Assembly: GCA_027490755.1 (NCBI GenBank)
Contig: JAIXXL010000008.1
Location: 75,391 to 139,390 of the forward strand
Direction of reading: 5' to 3'
From: Betaproteobacteria bacterium
Lineage (GTDB): Bacteria; Pseudomonadota; Gammaproteobacteria; Burkholderiales; UBA3065
Length of the DNA stretch: 64,000 nucleotides
The notes below the pieces were generated by a model that did not search any database, had not been told where the DNA came from, and saw only the letters and a program-made list of their open reading frames with translations. Below are positions 27,180 through 37,246 of this stretch, piece after piece. How positions within the stretch are numbered: position 1 is the stretch's first letter; each line of letters opens with the position of its first letter. A program made the position numbers and the translations under genes.

Positions 27180-28193
27180 TCAGCCTCCCGCCAGACGCAC
27201 CACGCTGCGACCGCTGTGTCGCCCCGCAACGATGGCCTCGCAGGCGCCGACCACCCCATCCAGACTGATCTCCTGGCTCATGCTGGCCAGATGGCGCGGC
27301 CGCAGGTCGGCGGCCAGACGCTGCCAGACGCGCATTCGCTGCGGCATGGCGGTGGCTGCGGAATCGATGCCGACCAACGCCACGCCGCGCAGGATGAAGG
27401 GGAAGACCGTGGTGACAAGGTCGGTGCCCGATGCGTTGCCGTAGGCTGCGATGAGGCCGCGCTGCTGCATCACGCGCGTCAGCCAGGCCAATGTCTCGCC
27501 GCCGACCGAGTCGAACGCGGCAGCAAATCGCGCCTTCTCCATCGGCTTGCGGCCCATCTCCACCTGGTCGCGCAGCAGCACCTCCGACGCGCCGAGGGCC
27601 CGCAGCGGCTCCACCTGATCCGGCTTGGAGGTGATCGCGACCACCTCGTAGCCCAGTTGCGCCAGCTGGTCGATGACCACCATCGAGACGCCACCACTGG
27701 CGCCGGTAACCACCACCGGGCCGTTGGCCGGCGCCAGGTCGAGCTGCTCCAGCCGCGAGATGGCCAGCCCGGCGGTGAAGCCCGCGGTGCCCAGCATCAT
27801 CGACTTGTGAAGGCTCAGGCCCGCCGGCAGCGGCACCACCCAGTCGGCCGGCAGGCGGGCGTATTCCGCCAAGCCACCGTCGTGTGACATGCCAAGCTCG
27901 TAGCCGGTGGCCACCACCGCATCGCCCGGCTTAAGGCGCGCATCGCCGCTGGCCACCACGTGCCCGGCCAGGTCGACGCCGGGGATGCGCGGCGAGCCGC
28001 GCAGGATACGGCCACGCCCGGTGATGGCCAGCGCGTCCTTGTAGTTGAGGCTGGACCAGGCCACGCGCACCACCACCTCGCCGGCGGAGAGGTCGTCGAT
28101 GCTGATGGTCTCGATGGCGGCGCGGACGCCGGCGTCCTGCTCGTAGACGCGCAGGGCCGAGAATGGCTTGAGGGGAAGGTTTTCAGCGGTCAT
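27180..28193 (-). CDS. acuI: acryloyl-CoA reductase-like zinc-free MDR oxidoreductase (AcuI/YhdH family)
   Basis: 337 residues, medium-chain reductase family. The N-terminal GroES-like domain has SSLNYKDALAITGRG (47-61) and PGVDLAGHVV (71-80). The Rossmann NADPH site is VVTGASGGV (161-169). The zinc-binding Cys residues of alcohol dehydrogenases are absent. YhdH/AcuI enzymes reduce acryloyl-CoA to propionyl-CoA and detoxify acrylate. ATG 28193 is preferred over the adjacent in-frame TTG at 28196. It lies upstream of guaB with 49 bases between and downstream of zapE, both on the same strand. Confidence 0.88.
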   Translation of the reverse strand: MTAENLPLKPFSALRVYEQDAGVRAAIETISIDDLSAGEVVVRVAWSSLNYKDALAITGRGRILRGSPRIPGVDLAGHVVASGDARLKPGDAVVATGYELGMSHDGGLAEYARLPADWVVPLPAGLSLHKSMMLGTAGFTAGLAISRLEQLDLAPANGPVVVTGASGGVSMVVIDQLAQLGYEVVAITSKPDQVEPLRALGASEVLLRDQVEMGRKPMEKARFAAAFDSVGGETLAWLTRVMQQRGLIAAYGNASGTDLVTTVFPFILRGVALVGIDSAATAMPQRMRVWQRLAADLRPRHLASMSQEISLDGVVGACEAIVAGRHSGRSVVRLAGG

Positions 28194-28242
28194 CAAAGTT
28201 GCCGGCAGGGCATAAAAAACGTTTGAGGATGTCGGGTGTCAC

Positions 28243-29364
28243 CTAGCCGAGGTGGGCCAGGGCCAGGTACTTGCGGGTCTGCATCTCGGTCAGACGGCTG
28301 GCGCTGCGCGCGAAGTCCTGCGCCACATGCCCGGCGGTGCAGAGTTGGTCGGGCGCGGCAGCAGCCGCGACCACCAGCTTGACGCGGCGGTCGTAGAACT
28401 CATCGATCAGCCAGATGAAGCGTCGAGCCTGGTCGGCGTTCTCGGGCCCCAGCAGGGGCACACCCGATATGAGCACCGAGTGATAGTTGCGGGCGATCTC
28501 CACTAGGTCCGCCTTGCCATAGGCCTGGCCACACAGGGTGGCAAAGTCGAACCAGACCACGCCATCGGTGTGGCATCGAGCGCGCACGTTGCGGCCCTGC
28601 GGCAGCGGCACATCCTTATCCGGCTGGCCGTCGCCGCTGGTGAGGTCGGCAAACAGCCGCGCCATCTGCGGCACCGTGGCGGCCTCTTCGCCGACCAGGT
28701 AGACCGCCTGCGTCTCCAGCTTACGCAGCCGATAGTCGGTCCCGGAGTCCAGGTTCATCACCTGCATGGTCTGCTCGATCAGGGCGATGGCGGGCAGGAA
28801 CTGGCTGCGCTGCAGCCCGTCGGCATACAGCTGGTGCGGTGCGCAGTTGGAGGTGGTGACCAGCACCACGCCGTTGTCCTGCAGGCTCTCGAGCAGCCGG
28901 CGCAGCAGCATGGCGTCGGTGATGTCGCGGACGTGGAACTCATCCAGGCAGAGCAACCGGCATTCCGCAGCGAAGGTGCGGGCGATGGCCGGCATCGGGT
29001 CGACCTGACCGGCGTGCGCCGCCAGCTGCTCGTGAATGAACAGCATGAAACGGTGGAAGTGCCAGCGCTGCTTGCGCGCTACGTTCACGCCGTTGAAGAA
29101 GCTGTCCATCATGAAGCTCTTGCCGCGCCCGACGCCGCCCCACAGGTAGAGCCCGGCGACCGGCTTGGGCCGCCGCAAGCGCGCCATCACGCCTCGACGC
29201 GACGCTTGCGCGCGCAGGTCATCGGCGAGGTGCTCGAAGGCCATCGCCGCACGTTTCTGCGACGGATCCAGATCGACGCCGTGCCGACGCGCGTAGTCGC
29301 GGAAGTAGTCGCCAGCGTACTCGGCGCCGGCGAACGCCTGCGGCGAAGGCTCGTCGCGTGGCAT
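28243..29364 (-). CDS. zapE: ZapE, cell-division ATPase (AFG1-like)
   Basis: 373 residues, AFG1/ZapE AAA-like ATPase that associates with the divisome and promotes Z-ring constriction. Walker A is GGVGRGKS (76-83); Walker B is in LLCLDEFHVRDI; the DAMLLRRLLESL segment and NCAPHQLYADGLQR are family hallmarks. Size is normal. It follows lpd by 15 bases, so it is the tail gene of the TCA operon, an arrangement common in Betaproteobacteria. Confidence 0.92.
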   Translation of the reverse strand: MPRDEPSPQAFAGAEYAGDYFRDYARRHGVDLDPSQKRAAMAFEHLADDLRAQASRRGVMARLRRPKPVAGLYLWGGVGRGKSFMMDSFFNGVNVARKQRWHFHRFMLFIHEQLAAHAGQVDPMPAIARTFAAECRLLCLDEFHVRDITDAMLLRRLLESLQDNGVVLVTTSNCAPHQLYADGLQRSQFLPAIALIEQTMQVMNLDSGTDYRLRKLETQAVYLVGEEAATVPQMARLFADLTSGDGQPDKDVPLPQGRNVRARCHTDGVVWFDFATLCGQAYGKADLVEIARNYHSVLISGVPLLGPENADQARRFIWLIDEFYDRRVKLVVAAAAAPDQLCTAGHVAQDFARSASRLTEMQTRKYLALAHLG

Positions 29365-29379
29365 CCCGGCAAGGCCCCT

Positions 29380-30804
29380 TTACAGGTGCAGGGTGCGGCC
29401 GTCGACCGCCAGCGCCGCCTCGTGCATCGACTCCGACAGCGTCGGGTGGGCGTGGACGATCCGCGCCAGGTCCTCGCTCGCGGCACCAAAGGCCATCGCC
29501 ACCACCGCCTCGCTGATCAGCTCGGAGGCTTGCGGGCCGATGATGTGGACACCGAGCAGGCGGTCGGTCCTGGCGCAGGCCAGCATCTTGACGAAACCTG
29601 ACGGGTTGCCAAGGCTGCGCGCGCGGCCGTTGGCAGCGAAGGGGAAGCTGCCGGCGCGGTAATCGATGCCGGCGGCCTTGAGTTGCGTCTCGGTCTGGCC
29701 GACCCAGGCGATCTCGGGGTGGGTGTAGATGACCCAGGGGATCACCGCATGGTCGCAGTGCCCATGCTGGCCGGCGATGCACTCGGCAACCATCACGCCT
29801 TCTTCGCTGGCCTTGTGGGCGAGCATCGGCCCTGGCGTGCAATCGCCCACGGCCCAGACGTTGGGCAGGTTGGTGCGGCCCTGCTCATCGGTAACGATGA
29901 AGCCGCGCTCGTTGAAGGCCACGCCGACTTCCCGCGCGCCGCTGCCGTCGGTGTGCGGCACACGCCCCACCGCCACCACCAGCTTGTCGAAGGTGGTGGT
30001 GTGCTCGCCGTCCTTGTCCTTGTAGGTCACCGCGACACCGGCCTTGCCGACCTTGGTCGCCGTCACCGTGGCGCCCAGGCGAATATCGAGACCCTGCGCG
30101 GTGAACTGCTTGTGTGCCTCGGCGGCGACGCCCGGGTCGGCCAGCGCGAGGAAACCCGGCAGCGCCTCGAGCAGCGTCACCTGGCTGCCGAGCCGGCGCC
30201 AGACGCTGCCGAGTTCCAGGCCGATCACGCCGGCACCGATCACGCCCAGCGTCTTGGGCACGCTGTCGAAGGCCAACGCGCCGGCGTTGTCGACGATCGA
30301 CTTGCCGTCGATGGGGGCGGCGTCGATCGGGCGCGGCCGCGAGCCGGTCGCCAGCACCACGTGCGTCGCCGAGACGATGCGCGCACCCTCGGCGCCTTCG
30401 ACCACCACCTGCCAGGCGCCGTCGCCCGATTTTTCCAGCCGGCCAAAGCCCCGCAGCCACTCCACCTTGTTCTTCTTGAACAGACCCTGGATGCCGCCAG
30501 TGAGCGTGCCGACGATGCCGTCCTTGCGCTTGAGCAGGGTGGCCAGATCCAGCTTGACGCCGCTGACCTGCACACCATGCTCGCTCAAACCATGGCTGAC
30601 CTGCTCGAAGTGCTCGCTCGACTCGAGCATCGCCTTGGACGGTATGCAGCCGACGTTCAGGCAGGTGCCGCCCAGCGCAAGCTGGCCCGAAGGCGTGGTC
30701 CAGCCCTCCACGCATGCGGCCCGGAGACCGAGTTGTGCGGCGCGGATGGCGGCGACATAGCCGCCCGGCCCTCCGCCGATGACAACGACGTCGAAGTCGG
30801 CCAT
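29380..30804 (-). CDS. lpd: dihydrolipoyl dehydrogenase (E3 of 2-oxoglutarate dehydrogenase)
   Basis: 474 residues, FAD-dependent disulfide oxidoreductase. FAD-binding GGGPGG at 10-15; the redox-active disulfide Cys48/Cys53 in [16 protein letters not shown]-binding [13 protein letters not shown] near 187; the C-terminal dimer interface has the catalytic HAHPTLSE. It reoxidises the lipoyl arm carried by SucB. Position right after sucB (13 bases) marks it as the E3 dedicated to the 2-oxoglutarate complex. Confidence 0.95.
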   Translation of the reverse strand: MADFDVVVIGGGPGGYVAAIRAAQLGLRAACVEGWTTPSGQLALGGTCLNVGCIPSKAMLESSEHFEQVSHGLSEHGVQVSGVKLDLATLLKRKDGIVGTLTGGIQGLFKKNKVEWLRGFGRLEKSGDGAWQVVVEGAEGARIVSATHVVLATGSRPRPIDAAPIDGKSIVDNAGALAFDSVPKTLGVIGAGVIGLELGSVWRRLGSQVTLLEALPGFLALADPGVAAEAHKQFTAQGLDIRLGATVTATKVGKAGVAVTYKDKDGEHTTTFDKLVVAVGRVPHTDGSGAREVGVAFNERGFIVTDEQGRTNLPNVWAVGDCTPGPMLAHKASEEGVMVAECIAGQHGHCDHAVIPWVIYTHPEIAWVGQTETQLKAAGIDYRAGSFPFAANGRARSLGNPSGFVKMLACARTDRLLGVHIIGPQASELISEAVVAMAFGAASEDLARIVHAHPTLSESMHEAALAVDGRTLHL

Positions 30805-30817
30805 GGCAAGGCTCCTG

Positions 30818-32038
30818 TCAGATCTCGAGCAGCAGACGGGCCGGGTCTTCCAGCGCGTCCTTGATGGCGACCAGTGTCATCACCGCCTCGCGGCCGTCGA
30901 TGATGCGGTGATCGTAGGACAGCGCGAGGTAGTTCATCGGGCGGATCACGATCTGCCCGTCCTCGACCACCGGGCGCTCCTTGGTGGCGTGGATGCCGAG
31001 GATGGCGCTCTGCGGCGGGTTGATGATCGGCGTCGACAGCATCGAGCCGAACACGCCGCCGTTGCTGATGCTGAAGGTGCCGCCGGAGAGGTCTTCGAGG
31101 CCGAGCTTGCCGTCACGGGCGCGCGCACCGAAGTCGGCGATGGTCTTCTCGATCTGGGCGATGCTCATCTGGTCGGCGTTGCGCAGGATGGGCACGACCA
31201 GGCCGCGCGGGCTGGAGACGGCGATGCCGACGTCGCAGTAGTTGTGATAGACGATGTCGCTGCCGTCGACCGAGGCGTTGACCACCGGGAACTTCTTCAG
31301 CGCCGCGCAGGCGGCCTTGACGAAGAAGCCCATGAAGCCGAGTTTGACGCCGTGGTCCTTCTCGAAGCGCTCACCATAGCGCTTGCGCAGGTCCATCACC
31401 GGCTGCATGTTCACCTCGTTGAAGGTGGTCAGCGTGGCGGTGCCATGCTGCGACTCGACCAGGCGCTCAGCGACGCGGGCGCGCAGGCGGGTCATGGGGA
31501 CGCGGTTGGCGCTGCGACCGGGGGCCAGCGCCAACTGCGGCTGCGGCGCGACAGCCGGCGCCGCCAGTTGTGCAGCAGGCGCAGCCGAGCCGTGCGACAG
31601 CACGTCGCCCTTGGTCACACGGCCACCACGGCCGGTGCCGTTGACGCTGCCCGGATCGATACCCTGCTCGCTCATCAGCTTGGCGGCCGAGGGCATGGCC
31701 AGCGGCGCCGCAGCGGCGGCAGCGGCAACCGGAGCGGGCCCCGGGGCAGCCGCAGCTGCAGCCGGGGCGGCGGGCGCTGGCGCAGCGGCGGTGGCGGCGG
31801 CCGCGGTGTCGATCACGGCGATCAGCTCGCCGCTCTTCACCGCGCTGCCAGCGTCGCGCACGATCTCTGCGAGCACGCCGTTGCCGGGTGCCGGCAGTTC
31901 CATCATCACCTTGTCTGTCTCGATGTCGATCAGGTTCTGGCCCTGCTTCACCGCCTCGCCGACCTTGACGTTCCAGGTCAGCAGGGTGGCCTCGGCGACC
32001 GACTCGGACAGTTGCGGGACTTTGACTTCGACGCGCAT
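30818..32038 (-). CDS. sucB: dihydrolipoyllysine succinyltransferase (E2 of 2-oxoglutarate dehydrogenase)
   Basis: 406 residues. N-terminal lipoyl domain with lipoylation Lys43 (ETDKVMM). An Ala/Pro-rich linker (about 78-112) precedes the peripheral subunit-binding domain (about 114-150; [15 protein letters not shown]...[12 protein letters not shown]). The catalytic domain ends with [11 protein letters not shown], which contains the active His and Asp. It forms the core of the complex and transfers succinyl to CoA. It is 9 bases after sucA. Confidence 0.95.
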   Translation of the reverse strand: MRVEVKVPQLSESVAEATLLTWNVKVGEAVKQGQNLIDIETDKVMMELPAPGNGVLAEIVRDAGSAVKSGELIAVIDTAAAATAAAPAPAAPAAAAAAPGPAPVAAAAAAAPLAMPSAAKLMSEQGIDPGSVNGTGRGGRVTKGDVLSHGSAAPAAQLAAPAVAPQPQLALAPGRSANRVPMTRLRARVAERLVESQHGTATLTTFNEVNMQPVMDLRKRYGERFEKDHGVKLGFMGFFVKAACAALKKFPVVNASVDGSDIVYHNYCDVGIAVSSPRGLVVPILRNADQMSIAQIEKTIADFGARARDGKLGLEDLSGGTFSISNGGVFGSMLSTPIINPPQSAILGIHATKERPVVEDGQIVIRPMNYLALSYDHRIIDGREAVMTLVAIKDALEDPARLLLEI

Positions 32039-32047
32039 GGGGCTCTC

Positions 32048-34852
32048 TCAGATAGTCAGCGCGGTGTCGATCACCGCGCGTTGCTGTTCGGCGTGCTTGG
32101 ATGCGTAGCCCACCGCCGGCGAGGCCGACGACGGCCGCTGCGCCTCGCCAAGGGTCTGCTCGGCACGCAGGTGCTGCGCCAGGTAATGCTGGATGCGGTG
32201 CCAGGCGCCCTGGTTGCGCGGCTCTTCCTGACACCAGACCACCGACTTCGCTGCGCCGTACTTCTCCAGCTCGGCCTGGAAGGCCGCGTGCGGGAATGGG
32301 TACAGCTGCTCCAGGCGGACGATGGCGACGTCACGGATCTTGCGTTCGCGACGGGCGGCGCGCAGCTCGTAGTAGATCTTGCCGGAGCAGACCACCACGC
32401 GCTTCACCTTGGCTGCGTCGATGTCGTCGTCGGTCTCCGGGATCACCGGCAGGAAGCCACCGCTGGCGAGGTCCTTCAGCGAGGAGGTCGACTCCTTGTT
32501 GCGCAGCATGCTCTTCGGCGTGAACAGGATCAGCGGCCGGCGGTAGGGGCGGATCATCTGCCGACGCAGCACGTGGAACATCTGCGCCGGGTTGGACGGC
32601 ACCACCACCTGGATGTTGTACTCCGCGCACAGTTGCAGGTAGCGCTCCAAGCGCGCCGAGGAGTGCTCCGGACCCTGGCCCTCGTAACCGTGCGGCAGCA
32701 TCATGACAAGGCCGCACAGTCGGCCCCACTTGGTCTCGCCGCTGGCGATGAACTGGTCGATGACCACCTGGGCGCCGTTGGCAAAGTCGCCGAACTGCCC
32801 CTCCCAGACCACCAGCGAGTTCGGCTGGAAAGTGGCGTAGCCGTATTCGAAACCGAGCACCGCCTCCTCGGACAATACCGAGTCGATGACGGTGAAGGCC
32901 GGCTGGTTCGGCGCGATGTTCTCAAGCGGCGTGAAGATGCCATCGCCGGCGTCGACGCGGTTCTGGTCGTGCAGCACCGCGTGGCGGTGAAAGAACGTGC
33001 CGCGCTGGCAGTCCTGACCCGACAGGCGGATGGCGTAGCCCTGCTGCAGCAGACTGGCGTAGGCCAGGTTCTCGGCCATGCCCCAGTCGAGCGGCAGCTT
33101 GCCCTCGCCCATGGCGCGCCGGTCGGTGATGATCTTCTCGACGCGACCGTGTAGCTTGAATCCGGCCGGGATGTCGGTCAGCCGCTCGGCCAAGCGCTTC
33201 AGCTCCTTCATCGGCACGGTGGTGTCGCTGGCGACATGCCACGGCGTCTTCTTGATGAAGGGGAGCCAGTTGATGGCGTGCTTGTGGTTGCGGTTGGCCG
33301 GCACCAGGTCGACCACCCGGTTGCCCTCCTCCATGGCCGCCTTGTAGGCCTCGATCATGGCCTCCGGCTCATCGGCTGCGACCACACCCTCGGCGACCAG
33401 CCGCTGCGCGTAGAGCGCACGCGTACCCGGGTGCTTGGCCACGTGGCTGTACATGATCGGCTGCGTCACCATCGGCTCGTCCTGCTCGTTGTGGCCGAGC
33501 TTGCGGAAGCAGACCATGTCGATGACGACATCGCGGCGGAAGGTGTAGCGGAAGTCCAACGCCAGTTCGACCACGCGCATCACGGCGTCAGGGTCGTCGG
33601 CGTTGACGTGCAGGATCGGCGCATCGACCATCTTCGCCACGTCGGTGCAGAACACCGTGGAGCGGATGTCGCGCGGGTCGGAGGTGGTGAAGCCGATCTG
33701 GTTGTTGACGATCAGGTGCAGGGTGCCGCCGGTGAAGTAGCCGCGCGTCTGCGACAGATTGAGCGTCTCCATGACCACGCCCTGGCCACCGAACGCCGAA
33801 TCACCATGCAGCAGGATCGGCACCACAAGCTTGCCCTCGGTATCGCGCACGTGGTCTTGGCGCGCACGCGCCGAGCCCTCGACCACCGGGTTGACGATCT
33901 CGAGGTGCGACGGGTTGAACGAGAGCGCCAGGTGCACCGGGCCGTGCGGGGTGGCGACATCGGCCGAGAAACCCTGGTGGTACTTCACGTCGCCGGAGGG
34001 CAGATCGTGGTTGTGCTTGCCCTCGAACTCGTCGAACAGTTCTGCCGGCATCTTGCCGACCGTGTTGATCAGTACATTCAGGCGGCCGCGGTGAGCCATG
34101 CCGATCACCGCGACCTCGCCGCCACGCTCAGCGCAGCCGCGGATCATCTGGTCGAGCACGGCGATCATGGTCTCGCCACCCTCGACCGAGAACCGCTTCT
34201 GCCCCACGTAACGAGTGTGCAGGTAGCGCTCGAGGGTCTCGGCGGCGGTGATCTTCTCGAGGATGCGACGGCGCATCGCGGTATCCGGCAGCGCGCGCAT
34301 CTGCGGCCCTTCGAGCCGCTGCGCCAGCCAGCGCTTCTGCTCCGGCTGGGTGATGAACATGTACTCGGCGCCGATGCTGCCGCAGTACACAGCCTGCAAC
34401 TCGTCGACCAGTTCGCGCAGCGGCAGGGTCTTGCCGCCGGCAAAGTCGCCCGTGCTGAACGGCGTTCCCATGTCGGCGTCGGTGAGCCCGTAGTGGGAAG
34501 GTTCGAGCTCGGGAATATGGGGCGGCTGGTGCCGCTGCAGCGGATCGAGCCGCGCCCGGCGCACGCCGTAGCTGCGATAGGCCTCGATCATCTGCAGCAC
34601 GGCGATCTGCCGTGCGTCGGTGCCGGCGGCACTGCCGCCGCGGGGTGCGCGCGCCTGATCGACCAGCGCCTGCACGATGCGCGAGTGGCTGACATCAGCC
34701 GACTCACTGGCAGGCGGCTGGTAACTGGTAAAGGTGGAACGCCAGGGCTCGGGAACGGCCGCCGGATCCTCGAGGAACTGCTCGTACAACTCCTCCAGAT
34801 ACGCCGCATTCCCTCCGTAAAGGAAGGAACTGGCGCGCCACAATTCCATCAT
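32048..34852 (-). CDS. sucA: 2-oxoglutarate dehydrogenase E1 component
   Basis: 934 residues, thiamine diphosphate enzyme that decarboxylates 2-oxoglutarate. The N-terminal LYGGNAAYLEELYEQFLED tail contacts E2. ThDP/metal-binding features include HRGRLNVLINT, GDVKYHQG, the GDSAFGGQGVV motif and VNNQIGFTT. The C-terminal region has YGYATFQPNSLVVWEGQFGDF. ATG 34852 is preferred over a GTG at 34858 because family members begin close to this point. The 102-base gap from gltA is very G+C-rich with overlapping inverted repeats but no T tract. Confidence 0.95.
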   Translation of the reverse strand: MMELWRASSFLYGGNAAYLEELYEQFLEDPAAVPEPWRSTFTSYQPPASESADVSHSRIVQALVDQARAPRGGSAAGTDARQIAVLQMIEAYRSYGVRRARLDPLQRHQPPHIPELEPSHYGLTDADMGTPFSTGDFAGGKTLPLRELVDELQAVYCGSIGAEYMFITQPEQKRWLAQRLEGPQMRALPDTAMRRRILEKITAAETLERYLHTRYVGQKRFSVEGGETMIAVLDQMIRGCAERGGEVAVIGMAHRGRLNVLINTVGKMPAELFDEFEGKHNHDLPSGDVKYHQGFSADVATPHGPVHLALSFNPSHLEIVNPVVEGSARARQDHVRDTEGKLVVPILLHGDSAFGGQGVVMETLNLSQTRGYFTGGTLHLIVNNQIGFTTSDPRDIRSTVFCTDVAKMVDAPILHVNADDPDAVMRVVELALDFRYTFRRDVVIDMVCFRKLGHNEQDEPMVTQPIMYSHVAKHPGTRALYAQRLVAEGVVAADEPEAMIEAYKAAMEEGNRVVDLVPANRNHKHAINWLPFIKKTPWHVASDTTVPMKELKRLAERLTDIPAGFKLHGRVEKIITDRRAMGEGKLPLDWGMAENLAYASLLQQGYAIRLSGQDCQRGTFFHRHAVLHDQNRVDAGDGIFTPLENIAPNQPAFTVIDSVLSEEAVLGFEYGYATFQPNSLVVWEGQFGDFANGAQVVIDQFIASGETKWGRLCGLVMMLPHGYEGQGPEHSSARLERYLQLCAEYNIQVVVPSNPAQMFHVLRRQMIRPYRRPLILFTPKSMLRNKESTSSLKDLASGGFLPVIPETDDDIDAAKVKRVVVCSGKIYYELRAARRERKIRDVAIVRLEQLYPFPHAAFQAELEKYGAAKSVVWCQEEPRNQGAWHRIQHYLAQHLRAEQTLGEAQRPSSASPAVGYASKHAEQQRAVIDTALTI

Positions 34853-34954
34853 CGGCACACCCCGCTCTCGCTGCGGTCCGGCAAGGGCCAGACCCTCACT
34901 GCGCCCGGGCCCGCCCTAGGGGGGCGCGCCCGGGTCCCTGCCGTGCCTGGAACC

Positions 34955-36235
34955 TCAGCGGTTCAGGTCGCGGCGGGCCGCCCCCACGTACAACTGGCGC
35001 GGGCGGCCGATCTTGCGCTCGGGGTCCGACATGAACTCGTTCCACTGGCTGATCCAGCCGATGGTCCGCGACATGGCGAAGATCGCGGTGAACATCTTCA
35101 CCGGGATGCCGAGTGCCTTCAGAACGATACCCGAATAGAAGTCCACATTTGGATACAGTTTACGTTCGATGAAGTAGTCGTCCTTCAGGGCGATCTCTTC
35201 GAGGCGCATGGCGATCTCGAGTTGCTCGGTGGTGATGCCCATCTCGCCCAGCACCTCGTGGCAGGTCTGGCGCATGACGCCCGCGCGCGGGTCGCGGTTC
35301 TTGTACACGCGGTGACCGAAGCCCATCAGGCGGAAGCTGTCGTTCTTGTCCTTGGCGCGGGCGATGAACTTGTCGATGTTCTTCACCTCGCCGATCTCGT
35401 CGAGCATCTTCAGCACTTCTTCGTTGGCGCCTCCGTGTGCCGGACCCCACAGGGCCGCCACGCCCGCGGCGATGCAGGCGAACGGATTGGCGCCGGTGGA
35501 ACCGGCCAGGCGGACGGTCGAGGTGGACGCGTTCTGCTCGTGGTCGGCGTGCAGGATCATGATGCGTTCAAGCGCACGCACCGCGATCGGGTTGGCGAAG
35601 TAGGGCTCGCACGGCGTAGCGAACATCATGTGCAGGAAATTGGCCACGTACGAGAGCTGGTTGTTCGGGTACATGAAGGGCAAGCCCTGGTTGTACTTGT
35701 AGCTCATCGCGGCGATGGTCGGCACCTTGGAGACCAGGCGGAACATCGACAGCTCGCGGTCCTCTGGCAGGTTCACGTCGAGGTGGTCGTGGTAGAACGC
35801 CGACAGCGCGCCGATGGTGCCGCACATGACCGCCATCGGGTGCGCGTCACGGCGGAAGCCCTGGAAGAAGCGCGACATCTGGTCGTGGACCATGGTGTGC
35901 TTGCGGATACGCGTCTCGTAGGCCTCGAGGCGCTCCTTGTCGGGCAGCTCGCCGTACCACAGCAGGTAGCAGGTCTCGAGGAAGCTGCAGCGCTCGGCCA
36001 GCTGCTCGATCGGATAGCCGCGGTAGTAGAGGAGACCCTCGTCACCATCGATGTAAGTGATGGCGGACTTGGTGCTGGCGGTTGCCAGGAAGCCGGGGTC
36101 GTAAGTAAAGATGCCGGCGTTGGTGACCGGGCGGATGTCCATCACGTCCGGGCCGATCTGGCCCTTCAGCAGCGGCATCTCGACGGCCGGACGGCCATCG
36201 GAGAAGCTGAGGGTGGCTTTGACATTCTGGGTCAT
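34955..36235 (-). CDS. gltA: citrate synthase (type I)
   Basis: 426 residues, hexameric-type citrate synthase condensing acetyl-CoA and oxaloacetate. Signature blocks: [20 protein letters not shown], the catalytic His in [25 protein letters not shown] with the second active His, and [13 protein letters not shown]. Standard length. Downstream of sdhE by 42 bases and upstream of sucA, in the conserved betaproteobacterial TCA cluster. Confidence 0.96.
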   Translation of the reverse strand: MTQNVKATLSFSDGRPAVEMPLLKGQIGPDVMDIRPVTNAGIFTYDPGFLATASTKSAITYIDGDEGLLYYRGYPIEQLAERCSFLETCYLLWYGELPDKERLEAYETRIRKHTMVHDQMSRFFQGFRRDAHPMAVMCGTIGALSAFYHDHLDVNLPEDRELSMFRLVSKVPTIAAMSYKYNQGLPFMYPNNQLSYVANFLHMMFATPCEPYFANPIAVRALERIMILHADHEQNASTSTVRLAGSTGANPFACIAAGVAALWGPAHGGANEEVLKMLDEIGEVKNIDKFIARAKDKNDSFRLMGFGHRVYKNRDPRAGVMRQTCHEVLGEMGITTEQLEIAMRLEEIALKDDYFIERKLYPNVDFYSGIVLKALGIPVKMFTAIFAMSRTIGWISQWNEFMSDPERKIGRPRQLYVGAARRDLNR

Positions 36236-36277
36236 GGAAGGTCTTCTCCAAAAACGGTCAGCGCATAGCGCCGAGGC

Positions 36278-36523
36278 TTAAATCCGCGCAGCGAAACCAA
36301 CGATGTCGTCCACCATCGGCTGCACTTCCGGGTCATTGCACTGGGTACGGGCGTTAAACCAGTCCCAGATGTCGTTATCGGGGTACTCGAGAAGCGACTG
36401 GAACGCCTCTCTCTGCACCTCCGTCATCTCGTCAAAGCGCGCCTCGAGGTACCGGGACAGGATCAGATCCAGTTCCAGCATCCCGCGCCGGCAACGCCAG
36501 CGGACGCGCTCTTTCTCCCCCAT
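36278..36523 (-). CDS. sdhE: SdhE, FAD assembly factor of succinate dehydrogenase
   Basis: 81 residues, small helical protein that promotes covalent flavinylation of SdhA. The diagnostic RGxxE motif is Arg13-Gly14-Met-Leu-Glu17, followed by LDLILSRYLEARF and YPDNDIWDWF. It lies 9 bases after sdhB, next to its client complex. Confidence 0.93.
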   Translation of the reverse strand: MGEKERVRWRCRRGMLELDLILSRYLEARFDEMTEVQREAFQSLLEYPDNDIWDWFNARTQCNDPEVQPMVDDIVGFAARI

Positions 36524-36532
36524 GACTCGCGG

Positions 36533-37228
36533 CTACACCATCCGCTTGATCATGATGTCCTTGATCTTGCCGATCGCCCGGGTGGGGTTGAGCCCCTTGG
36601 GACAAACGTCAACGCAGTTCATGATCGAGTGGCAGCGGAACAGCTTGTAAGGATCCTCCAGATCGTCCAGACGCTCGTTGGTGGCCTGGTCGCGGCTGTC
36701 GGCAATGAAGCGGTAACTCTGCAGCAGCGCCGCCGGGCCCAGGAACTTGTCAGGATTCCACCAGAACGAGGGGCAGGAGGTGCTGCAGCAAGCGCAGAGA
36801 ATACATTCATAAAGGCCGTCGAGTTCAAGACGGTCCTCCGGGCTCTGCAGACGCTCGGTCTCGGGTGCCGGATCGTTGTTGATGACGAACGGCTTTACCG
36901 AGTGGTAGGCGCGGAAGAACTGCGTCATGTCGACGATCAGGTCGCGGATCACCGGCAGGCCGGGGATCGGGCGCAGCGTCACGTGGTCGCCCAGTTCGGC
37001 GACCGTGGTGATGCAGGCCAGACCGTTGCGGCCGTTGATGTTCATCGCATCCGAGCCGCACACGCCCTCGCGGCATGAACGCCGGAAGGCCAGCGTGTCG
37101 TCGTGCGACTTCAGCCGGATGAGCGCATCGAGCAACATCTTGTCGGTGGGATCGAGCGGGATGTCGTACTCCTGCATGTACGGCTTGGCGTCGACATCGG
37201 GGTTGTAGCGGTAGACCGAGAAACGCAT
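36533..37228 (-). CDS. sdhB: succinate dehydrogenase iron-sulfur subunit
   Basis: 231 residues. The [2Fe-2S] domain has SCREGVCGSDAMNINGRNGLAC (ligands Cys52, Cys57, Cys72; Asp60 at the fourth position, as in other SdhB). The C-terminal [4Fe-4S]/[3Fe-4S] ligands are in CILCACCSTSCP and CHSIMNCVDVCPKG. It passes electrons from SdhA to ubiquinone. It follows sdhA by 18 bases. Confidence 0.96.
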   Translation of the reverse strand: MRFSVYRYNPDVDAKPYMQEYDIPLDPTDKMLLDALIRLKSHDDTLAFRRSCREGVCGSDAMNINGRNGLACITTVAELGDHVTLRPIPGLPVIRDLIVDMTQFFRAYHSVKPFVINNDPAPETERLQSPEDRLELDGLYECILCACCSTSCPSFWWNPDKFLGPAALLQSYRFIADSRDQATNERLDDLEDPYKLFRCHSIMNCVDVCPKGLNPTRAIGKIKDIMIKRMV

Positions 37229-37246
37229 GGGTGCTCTCCTGAATCC

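Noticed and set aside
34859..34954. Strong G+C-rich inverted repeats between gltA and sucA as a terminator
   Set aside because: No T tract follows and the genes form a conserved cluster, so termination there is unlikely.
33236..36268. A 1010-codon open frame on the plus strand opposite sucA and gltA
   Set aside because: It is antisense to two certain genes; in G+C-rich DNA the complementary frame is often open. Its protein is His/Val/Asp-biased with no domain.
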